From Parietichytrium sp. I65-24A (lineage: Eukaryota; Sar; Bigyra; Thraustochytrida; Thraustochytriidae): 64,000 nucleotides of DNA. Position 1 is the stretch's first letter. Each line of letters begins with the position of its first letter. The notes below the pieces were generated by a model. The model saw nothing but the letters and a program-made list of their open reading frames with translations. It did no database searches and was not told the origin of the DNA. The DNA lies in NCBI GenBank assembly GCA_012862575.1, contig BLSF01000058.1, positions 124,001-188,000 of the forward strand. The letters are read 5' to 3'. Position numbers and translations under genes: made by a program. Positions 11,442 through 22,267 of the stretch are shown here, piece by piece.

Positions 11442-12039
11442 CCCTTTTGACCTTTGCAAACACACAACCTCTTGCTTCTGTTTCCGCTTCCTGTCCGTAA
11501 CTATCCGTAACTCTCGCTCTCTCTGGAAGACAAGACAATAAGAACAAGTGCGTGCCTCTGTTTCTCCGTTATTCCGTTTCTCCGTTTTGCGATGCACAGT
11601 GGTTCAGCGCGGCTGTGAGAGGGACTGGGCTCGCGCGTATGTATCGAGGGTCTGCGAGTACACGCGCGGTACGAGTGAGTTAGGATGAGTTAGGGTGAGT
11701 GAGTACTGAGTACTAGTTCATGTAGTGGAGTGAGTAGCGAGAACTGCGTACTGGTACTTACTGTTTGTTTAGAATTTAGAATTTGGAAAGTTGAATCTGG
11801 ACTACTGTATTGGATAGATAGTAGATAAGAGTAGGGGGAGGTTAGGTGGTGCAATCACACGTCCAATTAATGCTTATTTGAGATGCGAAGAATGCGAAGG
11901 CGAGAGGCTTGTGAAACACATTCGAATTGGGATGAACGTGAATTGAAACATGGAAGCTAGCGTCTGCAAGCATGGGACACGAAAGGTTCTGAAGGGGTAG
12001 ACAGGTGTTTATTGACATTTTAAAAGAGGTTTGTTTGCT
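11442..12039. other. Intergenic region
   Basis: Between the SH2 gene start and the 3' end of the next minus-strand gene. Contains AGTACTGAGTACTAG and GAGTTAGG-type short repeats near 11660-11720. No gene seen. Confidence 0.5.
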
Positions 12040-13426
12040 CTAGCTGGAGGCTCTGCTCGAGCTGGAGAGCTCAGAATCGCGACGCTCGCGCTCACGGAAA
12101 AACTTTCTTATTTTCGCGCTCTCGAGTTTCTTTCTGCGCTGCTTCTTGAATGCCAGGATCTCTTTTTGCTCCTCGGTTGCGACCGACTCCCAGGTGTGTG
12201 TCGGATGCAAGTAGTTGGCTTCGATGTACGGAAGGAGAGTAATCATGATCGCCACCACAGCAGACGTGAAAACATGGTCTGGGATGAGCTCCACAAGCGA
12301 CACCAGGAAATGCAACCGCAGGCCGTAGAAAAGCAGCTCTAACATCCGCTTTAATGGCAAAGCCATCATTGGGAAAACGAAGAGGATCAGCACAATCCGC
12401 TTGGTGACATCTACAGCAATATTCGAGCACAGGTCTTGGCAGAGTGCTACAAATTCTTCCCTGTCCAAACCGCCATTGTTATCAAAGTCGTACTTCTCCA
12501 TGGTTTTAAGAACAAGATCACGCTCGGGAGGTGGCTTGCGTCCGCCCCATGGGACTTTGTTGATGTTATCTAGAACGCATGAAGACAGAGCCGTCAGCAC
12601 TACGAGGCGCAAACAAAGTGCCCTTGGCAATGTGGCATGAATAAAACTTACGATAAAGTAGAAGAACGCCTGCATAGAGCTCGGCGGCATCAATAGTCCC
12701 GCTCCCATCAATATCACAGTCGTCAAACGCTTGGTTCACCATGTCCAGGAACATGTCGGATTCTAGAAAACGGAGCGTGAGATTGTTTAGTTTTTGCGCT
12801 CCCTCGCGCCTTTTCTCCCTCAACCTCAGTAGGGCTTCACTCTTCATTCTCCTCAGCCTTCTTATGGAGCTCTCTCTCCGCTTTGAGCGACGGCGATCGT
12901 TCGACTTGCTCTCTGAATGCGAGTCGTCTGTGCTCCCATCCTTCGTCGACGAAGTCTCTGATGCAGAGCGTCCTCGTGAGCTTCGCGAGGAGCAATACTG
13001 TACATAATCCTGCAGTTCTTTCTCGTACCGCCGCTTGTCTTCCCTTTCCAGTTTGTTATACACTGCGCGTTCTTCCGTCGGCATGCTCTTCCACTCCGTT
13101 AAAAGAATGTCCTCCGCAGCTTTGTCCCCTTTCGCCAATCCTGCGTCCTTCGCGAAGTAATGGAATGCGCTTCGGGCAGGTTTCGGTGGTCCAGCATCCC
13201 TTTTCGACAAGCTCTTACGGCTCGATTGATATTTCTTGTCCCTGCTTGCGCCGGCAGCGTCTTCGTCCAAAGACACTTCTGCAAAGCTGGGGGATGTTTT
13301 ACTCCGCCGCGACGAAGACCTCTTGCTCACGCCCACAGATCTCCTCCGCGAACCCATTACTCCCGAGTTTCCTAACGCGCTCGCGTTCTCCTCACTACCC
13401 ACCAAAACGGGCTCCTCCGCTATCAT
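12040..13426 (-). CDS. HMG-box, EF-hand and membrane-segment protein, two exons
   Basis: Exon 1 is 12652-13426, the intron 12570-12651 (GTAAGT...CTAG, 82 nt), exon 2 12040-12569; 434 residues. Residues 1-78 are Ser/Arg-rich. Residues 79-141 form an HMG-box: PPKPARSAF at the start, EWKSMPTEE, then KREDKRRYEKELQDY-like final helix. A basic Ser/Arg linker follows. EF-hand 1 has a canonical loop at 238-249 (DIDGSGTIDAAE). EF-hand 2 comes after the splice (DFDNNGGLDREE). Two hydrophobic stretches follow, around KRIVLILFVFPMMALPL and SAVVAIMITLLPYI, then a charged Lys/Arg/Glu tail. An HMG-box normally binds DNA in the nucleus, which is hard to square with membrane segments; calcium-regulated, membrane-tethered release is speculative. 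The splice joins both EF-hands in frame, so the fusion looks real rather than two genes. Confidence 0.75.
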
Positions 13427-15995
13427 TTCACCGTTTCTTGTACTCTCCAGCTATCTTGGCTCTCCCTCTGTCGCGCACTCCCAATCTCGTCCAAAATCTC
13501 GACCTCTTCTCCGAGTCAGGTACAAGAACAAGTACCAGTGCCAGTGCCAGTACCAGCGGATCCGCTAACACCAACCACCGCTGGCCGCAAAAACAAGACA
13601 CGGTCCTCGCACCACAGTCGCAACGGCTCCCGCAAAAACGCGATTCACAGTCCCCGCACCAAAGTTTGTTGCTTACTTGGAGCTTGTGTTGTTTTGTCTA
13701 AATTGTCTAAATTGTTCTAAATTCTACACACCAGGGTCTTAGCGATGTGCCTGTGAGGCTTAGGCGGAAGCTGTGAGGAGCGAGAGGGAAAATGTGCTAG
13801 CCAGCTGGCTAGTGGCTCCCGACTCTTTCTTTGGACGATGAGTTTGGATGAAAAGTTCAACTTGGAAGTTGGTATAAATAACCGTCGATTGATCTCGAAT
13901 AACTTGTATTGACTCGTTTGCAATTCTCTGACTGATAAAAATAGCGGTTTTCTTACCGTCTTTCTCGCATGCCTGCCTTTTCATTTGAACGAACACTGTA
14001 AATCCAGAACAGAATCATTCAGAATTCAGAAGAAGAATTCAGAACTGGCCAGCTCTGCTGGATGTAAGCTTCTGCTAGCTAATTTATTAGCAATGCCTCT
14101 ACTCCATTTTCTCGGGTGACAAACTAACAAGAGCATGTGGTAGTATATGTTCTAGACTTATTTATAGCACCGAGGAGTAAGAGGGGGTAGAATTGGACTG
14201 GTTGGCCTAATGTTCACAAGCAAGTCGACGAGATTTGCAATGTTTGCATCTGGTCCTTGTCTTTTCCTCTCTTCCGCTCCACAGAATGCTTAGCGCATTG
14301 TGTAGCGTACTACTACTGCTCTCCAGGACACACACCTTTTCACTGGCGTCATGGTCGCCAGGTAGATAGGGAAAATAATAGTGTATGGTAAGGTTCGGCG
14401 AAACTGCTGCTGGGTCTACACAGCGTCATGACTGGATAGTAAGGGTACAGGGAACTGGAAAAGGCTAGCGATTTTCGCGCGCAAGTGTCTCCTCACACCT
14501 TCTCTATGGACGCAACGAGTTAAGGTGTTGGATAGAAACTGTGTAGGAAGATTGTTGGAGGAGAAATGTGGGGAGAGTTCCCTCCGTGAATCCAGAATCT
14601 GCAAGCGCGTTGTTCAATGAATGAAGCGAGGTGTGGGGAAGAAAGAAAGTGCGTTACTACTGCAGCCTTATCAAATTCCACTAACATTCGGATTCTATTC
14701 GCGATTTTTTTGCTTTCGCTGTCGAACTTACACTGTCCAGCATTTCTCTGCTCCAAGAACTTGGTTCTCCAAGCTTTTCACAGTCGATCACTGTCGATAA
14801 TTCGGGAATTAGTAGCAGTACATTCGCCTTTGAACATAAAAACTACGAACTTGTTTCCTTCCTTTTTGAACTCGTCATGTTCAGAATTAATTCAGAATTC
14901 AGAATGCAGAATTCGGAGCGCTTGTTCCAGACCGGGAAGCGGAAGCTTTTCCTCGGTCGAAAGTGTTGAAAGAAAATGCGATGCTTGGAGCTCTCCTCGA
15001 CGTGAACAGTCAGCTTTCTTGTGCTTTCACTTTCACCCCGGGTCACTGGCCAAGGGAGCCTGCTCGACCGCGGACTAAAAGATACCTCGCACAGCTTGGG
15101 TTTTTCTCATTGTATTCTTTGTCTGTACGCTCTTACGTAGGCCCCTGCGGAATGCAAAATGCAGAAATCGGCGTTGGCTTTGTCTCAAGTTGATTCATAT
15201 TGAAGTCATGTTGATTCATTTTGATTCATGTTGTCTCTGTTGTCTCGCTCATTGATTTTGGGTTCCGCTGACCAGAACCCATAGAACAACGAACGCATCT
15301 CTCCAGCGAACAATATGCTGATCTCTATACTATTACCTATGGTAAACCATAAATAGCCTTGCATACCTACCATAAACAATAGCACTCAGCAAGCAGCAAG
15401 GCTACCATTCCCCTAAGTCCAGCTTAACCTACAGAGTTGTACATTAACCTATACAAGACACGTGTCCTAAAACCTTCGAAGACCAATCCTACCGCCTCCA
15501 ATCATCGCAAACTGTAGCGAACCCAGCTACAGAGCGCTATTGACTCCTACCTCGAACCAGTACAACCAGTACAGCAAAACCGTGTAAAAGAAGCGCGCGT
15601 ACACTTTAAACTCATCACTTGCAGTCGCGTACGCAAACTAGCGAGATAGCTAGCGGAAGAATAGCAGTCCACGCGGAGCAGCATAAAACACACCCACACT
15701 TGCCATACTTGCCATACTTGCCACACTTATCATTACTTGTGTGGTTTGTCTTGCACGGCTATCTTGTCTTGTGGGTAAAAGTGAGCGGTGGCGCAAGTGA
15801 GGTCGGAGAGAGGTGAAGCTTGAAGATTAGTTTGAAAGTGAGGAGTTGAGGAGTTGAGGAGCAGCTGATGCAAAGAGAAGTCGGTCGGCTTTGAATTTGG
15901 CTGTGGATCGTGAACTGAGGAATTAGCAGTGCCAACCCGGATAGGAAAATTTGGAGGATATCGGAGGAGAAGAGGAGTAATCTAAGATTAGCAGA
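13427..15995. other. 2.6-kb intergenic region
   Basis: No supported gene. Contains clusters of ATTCAGAA/TTCAGAATTC (14015-14042 and 14880-14922), a CAGTGCCAGTGCCAGTACCAG run near 13530, and a 10-bp ACTTGCCAT array at 15697-15726. The several short open frames lack any domain or consistent codon pattern. Confidence 0.5.
15697..15726. repeat. 10-bp tandem repeat
   Basis: Three copies of ACTTGCCATA/ACTTGCCACA, about 270 nt upstream of the PDI-C gene. Confidence 0.75.
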
Positions 15996-17613
15996 ATGAA
16001 GCAGCGGAGTGTGATCAATGCGCCAGCCGCTGGCGGCGTGTCGGCGAAGCTTCGAGCGTTCGATATGTACCGCAAGGTGCCCAAGGATCTGACGGAGGCC
16101 TCGGCGCTGGGCGGGAGCTTCTCCATCATCTTTGCGGTGCTGTTCATGCTGCTCTTTGTGTTGGAGGTGAAGAATTTCATGGCCATCACTGAGAAAACGA
16201 CCATTGAGATTGACAAAGGTGAGTGATTGTGCGCCGTGGCTGTTTGGTGCAACTCGAACGAGCGCATGTCGCCGCGTCGTGGCTGACTGAACTTTTTTTT
16301 TCTTCTTTTGTGACGTGAATCTAGCGGAGGACGGCATTTTTGAGATCAACTTTAACCTTACGTTCAATAATATTGGGTGCGAGTTTCTCTCCTTGGATCT
16401 CAACAACGTGATTGGTAAAAAGCGAGACGATATTACCGATCGCACTGTGCACAAGTACTCTTTGGATGGCTCGTATCAGGGGAACGTAGCGGATGACGAC
16501 AAGGCTGACTTGGAGCACCTGTACGAGGGCACCAACAAAGACCATTACGGCAACGTGAGGCATGCCATCGACCTGACATTGGCCAACTTTCATGAAATGG
16601 TGGACAAATTTGAGGTTTTGCTCGTCGACTTTCATGCGCCTTGGTGCGTGCACTGCCGCAACCTGTCGCCAATCTATGAGCACGCCGCGGATCTCGTGAA
16701 GCAGCGTGCGCCGGTAGAGATCGATGGTCATCACAAGCACTCCGTGGCGTTGGCCACCTTCGACTGCACGGTCCCAGCACATCGCAGCACTTGCCTCGAA
16801 AATCACATCCAAGCTTTTCCCACCATTCTGGTGTTCCGCCAGAGCAAGAATAATGTGGTTACTGGACCTCGCGGAAGATACTACGAGGCATACAACGGCA
16901 AGCGCGAAGCAGCCCCGATTTCCGACTTTGCGATCAGTGTTCTGAAGGAGCTTCAGTCATCAGACCCTATGGCACTGGTCGATCCCATGTCGGGTCACGA
17001 TGCGAACAAGGACGGTGTTCTGGATTCAAAGGTGAGCTCTAAAGGATGCCGCATCGAGGGTTTTCTGATGGTCCAGCGCGTTCCGGGACAACTGATCTTT
17101 CACGCCAAGTCCTCGGGGCACTCATTCAACACTGGGCTTTTGAGCATGGATCACACGCTGCAGCATCTGAGCTTTGGAAATCGGATGCCGAGGGCAGTTG
17201 TGAAAGGAGTTGCTTCTTCAATGGATGGCGCGTACGCTGACAAGGTCGCCAAAGCTGTGGTGTTGGCCGAGCCTGAAGACGAAATCGGGTTTGTTTCGGA
17301 CAAGGGGAATGCAACTTTTGAGCACTATGTGAAAGTTGTCTCTACCACCCGCCTTCCGATTCGTGGCAAGCCGCAACACACCTACGAATACACCATCAAC
17401 AGTCACACCCACAGCTCACGAAACGGGGTCCCCGAGGTGGTCATCAGCTATGACTTGAGCCCGCTCAAAGTGCATGTCAAGGAAGAGTCCAAGCCTTGGA
17501 TTGAAGGCTTGACCGGGATGTGCGCAATTTTGGGAGGTGTGTACACATGCTCGGTGATATTTGAGGCATTATTTAGTGGCATCATCTTCTCTGTTGCCAA
17601 GAAGCTCGACTAA
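15996..17613 (+). CDS. PDI-C type protein: ERV41/46 halves around a thioredoxin domain
   Basis: Exon 1 is 15996-16218, the intron 16219-16324 (GTGAGT...CTAG), exon 2 16325-17613; 503 residues. The N-terminus AFDMYRKVPKDLTEAS and the following transmembrane segment (about 42-60, SIIFAVLFMLLFVLEV) are typical of ERGIC2/3 (ERV41/46) cargo receptors. A thioredoxin domain follows with WCVHC; the redox cysteines are residues 182 and 185. The C-terminal half returns to the ERV46 lumenal fold (QVPGQLIFHAKS-like block, VISYDLSPLKV) and ends in a second membrane segment (MCAILGGVYTCSVIFEALF). The known PDI-C (plant PDIL5-3/5-4) family has this order; it is expected to cycle between ER and Golgi and handle disulfide-bonded cargo. 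It could plausibly serve the cysteine-rich secreted proteins encoded further along, but that is inference. Confidence 0.88.
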
Positions 17614-18059
17614 TTCGTTTGTGCATTCCGCGTTTCCAAAAAGCAAAGGCATAACGCATTCTGTGAGCCTCTGCACATCCCGTCTCTTCTCTTTTTCTCA
17701 CACTTGCAACATAGACTGCAACATAACCATACCAACTACGTAAGACTACATGGAATTGAATTTCTTTTTCGCGCGAAAGCTACTGTAACTTGCCGATTAG
17801 CTGACCGAACACAATCGAGATGCGCTAAATTCGTCATATTTGGGTGGCAATCATGGTGAGCGTTTATTTGCTGGTGCCGCACTTAAATTGGATGTAAATG
17901 TCAGAGACAAACGGCTGTCTCCTTGGCATTATCAATAACTTTCGAAAGCCTAAGAGCGCCGGGAACGGGAATGTCGGTCACTATCCATAAGTCAGTACAG
18001 AGAGAGTGATGCGATCCTGGGGGTTGAAAAGAAAAGAAAAGGCAGACGGGGAACTGGTG
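17614..18059. other. Convergent 3' intergenic region
   Basis: Between the PDI-C gene (+) and the PH-like gene (-). No gene seen. Confidence 0.5.
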
Positions 18060-18833
18060 TCATGAACGATCCACCATGGCTTGGGCGGTGAATCTCATTC
18101 CAACATCCCCGAGGGCCGCCTTCTTCTGATCACGCTCTTTCTTTCGCTTTTCCATCTCCAGATACCGCTGCTGTCTGTACAGGACTCCTCGATTTTCGCT
18201 CGCATTCTCCTCAATCTGAGGTGCAAGCACAGCCATTGCTTCTGTTAAACCCCGTTGCCACTCATCTCGGGTCCCCTTGTCCTTGACTTGGACGTTGAGA
18301 AGTATCTTGGCATAGTGATCGCGGAGTACCAGTCCGAAAAACTCTCCCTTGTCCACGGCATCGATTACTTGTACTCTGTGCAAAGGCAGCGAACCTTTAA
18401 ACTTGGGCTCGTTCTGTTCGTTCTCCAAGGTGCGCCACTCTAGCGCGACTTTGCCAGCAGCCGCCAGTGTAATAACGATGGACATTCCATTCGCGTCTGA
18501 ACCGTTCGACTGCGAGGAGGCTTGTGCACCCGAAAAGAACGATGTAACTGATTTTGACATTTGCGATACCAAATTGGCGCCATCGTTTTCCTTCTCGTAA
18601 TCCACCATCTGAAACACGGCGCCATCGCGCAACACACCCGCAAAATTTCTCTCAAATTCCCTCCGGCGTTTCTCTTCCGGGGATGTGGCACCTGCCGCAT
18701 CGGCCACAACATAGTATACCCTTTCCAAGCACGCGCACATTCCACCTGCATCTGGTGCCTGAGCATTTTCTGAGCCCGCTCCGCTCGCTCCTCTGTTTGT
18801 TGCGTTGCTGATGGATTCTTTCACGCTTCTCAT
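18060..18833 (-). CDS. PH-like domain protein (tentative)
   Basis: I chose Met 18833 (MRSVKESISN), giving 257 residues; the frame is open to Met 18935, but that extension overlaps a 7-bp ACATCTC array. A mostly beta segment (about residues 116-205) runs SIVITLAAAGKVALEW, then KGSLPLHRVQVIDAVD, FFGLVLRDH, and a final helix with the conserved-type Trp (GTRDEWQRGLTEAMAVL, Trp191). That order of strands ending in a Trp-containing helix is the pleckstrin-homology pattern, suggesting phosphoinositide or protein binding. The C-terminus is a basic helix (RYLEMEKRKKERDQKKAA). No catalytic motif is seen. Gene reality is well supported by a clean frame and balanced composition; the PH call is moderate. 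Confidence 0.65.
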   Translation of the reverse strand: MRSVKESISNATNRGASGAGSENAQAPDAGGMCACLERVYYVVADAAGATSPEEKRRREFERNFAGVLRDGAVFQMVDYEKENDGANLVSQMSKSVTSFFSGAQASSQSNGSDANGMSIVITLAAAGKVALEWRTLENEQNEPKFKGSLPLHRVQVIDAVDKGEFFGLVLRDHYAKILLNVQVKDKGTRDEWQRGLTEAMAVLAPQIEENASENRGVLYRQQRYLEMEKRKKERDQKKAALGDVGMRFTAQAMVDRS

Positions 18834-20098
18834 TCGGCTTGTCAGTCGGCAAAACCACCCCCTCGGCACTTTGACCGTGCCTAACCCGGGCCAAACTCGC
18901 CACTCGGACAAATAAAACGACATCTCACATCTCACATCTCACATTCCACGTCCGCAAATGCAGAGTTTGGCTGCGGCCAGAGAGCATCATCCCACTGCTG
19001 CCAAGCTGCCTTTGAGGCTCTCCAAAACACCAACCTTCTCTTTCCTCCCGCCGCACCCTTTGACCAACTTACCTGTGCACGGATCCCTCCACGCTGCGAG
19101 CGGCGGACTTGAGCGCCTGTTTGGCGAGGAACGTAGCCGACATTTCGCCCGCGCTGCCCACGCTTCCCGCGCTCTCTGATTCTCTGATTCTCTGATTCTC
19201 TGATTCTCTGATTCTCTGATTCTCTGATTCTCTGATAGTTGGTTACCTGGCAGGACTTTTCGAGTTAGGCGATATGCGTTCTCACACTTTCGCAACTTTC
19301 GCACCTTGCACCGTTCGACCCGGAATACTGCTGACTGCTGACTGCTTACTGCTGCAACGCCCTACGCCCTTTTCCTCTCTCTCTCTCTTGCGCTCTGGCC
19401 CGACCGTCGATGAGTTGGACGCAGTCTTTGGAGTCTTGGGAGTCTTTGGAGTCTTTGCTGCGCGAAGAGTTGGCCCCAAAGTTGGCAGTAAATGTCGCCA
19501 AGTGACCAAGTGACCAAGGGACCATGTGACGATAAGGAGGGTAGTGGACACAGGAAGGGGCTGCGAAAAGGTGTCTTGGCCGTCTGTCTTTTCGTCGCGC
19601 GGCTGGTTGGTTCAAGTGTTTCTGAAGAGGCTCGAAATTGGGTTGCGGGAAACAGAACATGAAGCATTGACATGAGGAAAATGAATGTTGGAATGTTGGA
19701 AAGACTCGACGGCGGCGTTGCGTGGCTGTTGTCGCGAGGTGCGACAGGGGACAACAGGAGATAAAGAAGGGTGGAGTGGAGTGGGATTCCGATGTCTTTG
19801 GGTTTATTTTGGAAACGAAAGTGGTCGTGAATGAGAGTGATGAAGAGGTGTACAAAATTGGTCAATGCATGCACTGCAGCGCGTTGGACCAGGCAAAGGT
19901 CTGCGCTCACTAGGTGCGAGAGGAACAGTATAACGGAAATGGGATCAGTCGTGCCGTCGGTTCGTCGTCAGCGTGGATTGGTCTCCAAGCTGCGACACTC
20001 GTAGAGTTTCCGACTTAAAGGCGTGCCAACACTGTAGCTTTTGATGGGCCAGACGCGCGAGCGCCCGAGCCACCGTTGCTCACAGCGTTGGCTACTTC
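18834..20098. other. Intergenic region with octamer repeats
   Basis: Contains the 7-bp ACATCTC array near 18926-18948, the 8 x 8-bp TCTCTGAT array, GTCTTTGGAGTCTTGG repeats near 19425-19457 and TGACCAAG repeats near 19499-19530. Long open frames on the minus strand here follow from repeat composition and show no domain. Confidence 0.5.
19173..19236. repeat. Eight perfect copies of an 8-bp repeat
   Basis: TCTCTGAT repeated eight times without interruption. Confidence 0.95.
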
Positions 20099-21211
20099 CT
20101 AGTAGATAGCGCTGTCCTCGTCCACGAGACCCTTGATGATGTTGCTCGCTGGAGCTCCCTCGAAGGCGATCTCGTAGGTGTTGCGGAAGAGAGGGAAGGT
20201 CTTCTCCATGTCTGCGCCCATGGAGGTGAGAACTTTGTGAAGCTCCATGCAAGTGAGAGTGCCTTGCAGGCGCTGGCCGTTGAGGAGCTCTGCCTCGATG
20301 GTGTCCCAGTCCTTTCCGTGCTGCTTGACGAACGCCTCTGCGCACTTGCGGTTGCGTCCTCCATAGCAAGTAGTGATGAGATCTGCCACCCCACAGGACT
20401 CTACAAGAATCTCCAAAGGACAGGATCCAGTGACCATCTCGATGACGCGAGCCATCTCCACGAGGCCGATGCGGATGATTGCCGCCTTGGTGTTGTTTCC
20501 GAGACCAAGACCATCACAAAAGCCAGCAGAAAGAGCGTAAATGTTCTTGAACGCGCCGAGAAGCTCCACTGCCTTGGCGTTGTTGACAGTTGCGACGCGA
20601 AAGTACGGGGTCTGGAACAAGAGCTGCAAGGTCTTTGCGTGCTTGGCGGAGCCTCCAATCGTGGCTTCCGCGAACTCCTCGCGCGCGATCTCGTCGGCAA
20701 CGTTGGCACCCATGAGCACACTGACGTCCATCTCGAGTTGCTCGCGGATGATGTCGGACAAGAGAACAACTCCGTTCTCGTCAAAGTCGATGCCCTTGAT
20801 CAATGAAATGCCAAAGGCGCCAGGGGACATTGCATCCTTGATGGTTGGGAGGAGCTTTGGCAAAAACTGATGGGGCACCACGAAGACGAAGACGTTGCTG
20901 TCCTTGCAAGCGGTGGCAAGGTCCGGCTCGGCGATGACGTTCTCTGGAAGGCGAATGTTGGGCAAGTACTTGACGTTCTCGTGCCTGGTGTTGATGATGT
21001 CGGTGAGTTTCTCTCCGTTGATCACCTCCTCGTACACCCACATGGTGACATTTGTCTCGAAGATGTCGCTCTTGCAAGTGTTCTCCGCGATGAGCTTTGC
21101 TGCCGTGCTTCCCCAGTTGCCACTTCCAACGATGGTCACCTTGAGCGGCTTGGCCGGGTGCTCCACGCTGCCCTTGACAGACAGTCTTCGCAAGGACTCG
21201 AGAATTGGCAT
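20099..21211 (-). CDS. GPD1: NAD-dependent glycerol-3-phosphate dehydrogenase
   Basis: Interconverts dihydroxyacetone phosphate and glycerol 3-phosphate with NAD(H), feeding glycerolipid synthesis and osmolyte glycerol. From Met 21211 (MPILESLRR) the protein has 370 residues, near the family norm of about 350-390; an upstream in-frame Met at 21298 is less likely. The Rossmann dinucleotide motif GSGNWGSTAAK is near residue 27. The family blocks VPHQFLPKLL, SLIKGID, ANVADEIA and the catalytic-domain block GAFKNIYALSAGFCDGLG with GNNTKAAIIRIG are all present, including the conserved Lys of AFKN and the substrate-binding Arg region LITTCYGGRNRK. Single exon. It ends in DEDSAIY and lacks an obvious peroxisomal signal. 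Assignment is firm. Confidence 0.95.
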   Translation of the reverse strand: MPILESLRRLSVKGSVEHPAKPLKVTIVGSGNWGSTAAKLIAENTCKSDIFETNVTMWVYEEVINGEKLTDIINTRHENVKYLPNIRLPENVIAEPDLATACKDSNVFVFVVPHQFLPKLLPTIKDAMSPGAFGISLIKGIDFDENGVVLLSDIIREQLEMDVSVLMGANVADEIAREEFAEATIGGSAKHAKTLQLLFQTPYFRVATVNNAKAVELLGAFKNIYALSAGFCDGLGLGNNTKAAIIRIGLVEMARVIEMVTGSCPLEILVESCGVADLITTCYGGRNRKCAEAFVKQHGKDWDTIEAELLNGQRLQGTLTCMELHKVLTSMGADMEKTFPLFRNTYEIAFEGAPASNIIKGLVDEDSAIY

Positions 21212-22186
21212 CTTTTCCTCTCGCGAGCAATCCAAACCCAAATCAAATTCAAAACGCTTGTGCCTGCCTGCAAGCAAGTTAAGGATCTGCACAAGCACTG
21301 TTTTTCTTCGACCAGATCCTTCTGTCTTCCCTTCCTTCTTTCCTCCCTTTCGCTCTGGTACTGATCACTACAAACACACCGCTGGAGAGCGTTTCTGTTC
21401 TGATGCCTGTTGTGGGGTTGGTCGGCCTGACTGGCTGGCACGCTGTTCACCGAGACAATGATCGATTGATTGACTTTGACTAACTCTGAGATTTCAAGCA
21501 GTCACAGTCAAACTTGCTTGGGTGGCTGCGCAACTTTGGACTTTTACAGTAGTATCCAAAGACGAGTCTCAGGACTGCTACGCTAGAGATCTCAGAATTT
21601 CAGAAAGTTAGGCAGTCAGAAGCTGGGCGGAGAGCTAGCTAGACTTTAGAGAAAAGAAAAGGCGCAAGAGAGAGTGACTGAGGGTCCTAGGAAACGAACG
21701 GTATTGGTCAGCGTAAAACACACAAGCAGAAACAATCGCAGCGCGTGTTGAAACCCTGAAACTATGAGCGGGATGGGAGCAACAACGAAGTTCAACACCT
21801 TCAACGGCCACTCGCGAAGGCCAAAGAGCATCGAAACCCATTTCCATTCCCGCTCCCAGTATTCCCAGTCCCATTTCCATCATTTCCATCTTTCCATCCT
21901 TCCATTCCCATACCCAAAACACACCAGACCAGCTCACGCTTTCTGAATTCTGAACATTTCTGAACTCTGCTTGTGCATGTGCACTTACTTACCTACAGAG
22001 TACTCTCAGTACCTCCTACTTACACCTTTCGTCACGAGGAAGGGTAACTACTTACACTCACTCACTCACCACTCGGCAGGAGGGGGAGAATGCGAGAGAG
22101 AGTGAGAACTGTGAGAACAACCCAAAGGAGCAAAAGAGCAAAGGACGAAAGGGGTGTACTGAGTGAGTCAAAGAAGAAAAAGAGAC

Positions 22187-22192
22187 CAATCG

Positions 22193-22232
<40 letters not shown>
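22187..22232. repeat. (AATC)n tetranucleotide array
   Basis: About eleven copies of AATC, flanked by CGAT on both sides. Confidence 0.9.
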
Positions 22233-22235
22233 ATT

Positions 22236-22267
22236 AGAATTCAGAATTCAGAATTCTGAATTCTGAA
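22236..22267. repeat. ATTCAGA heptamer array with inverted half
   Basis: Three ATTCAGA units turn into TTCTGAA units, making a near-perfect inverted repeat centred on GAATTC. Related TTCAGAATTC clusters occur near 14020 and 14885. Confidence 0.8.
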
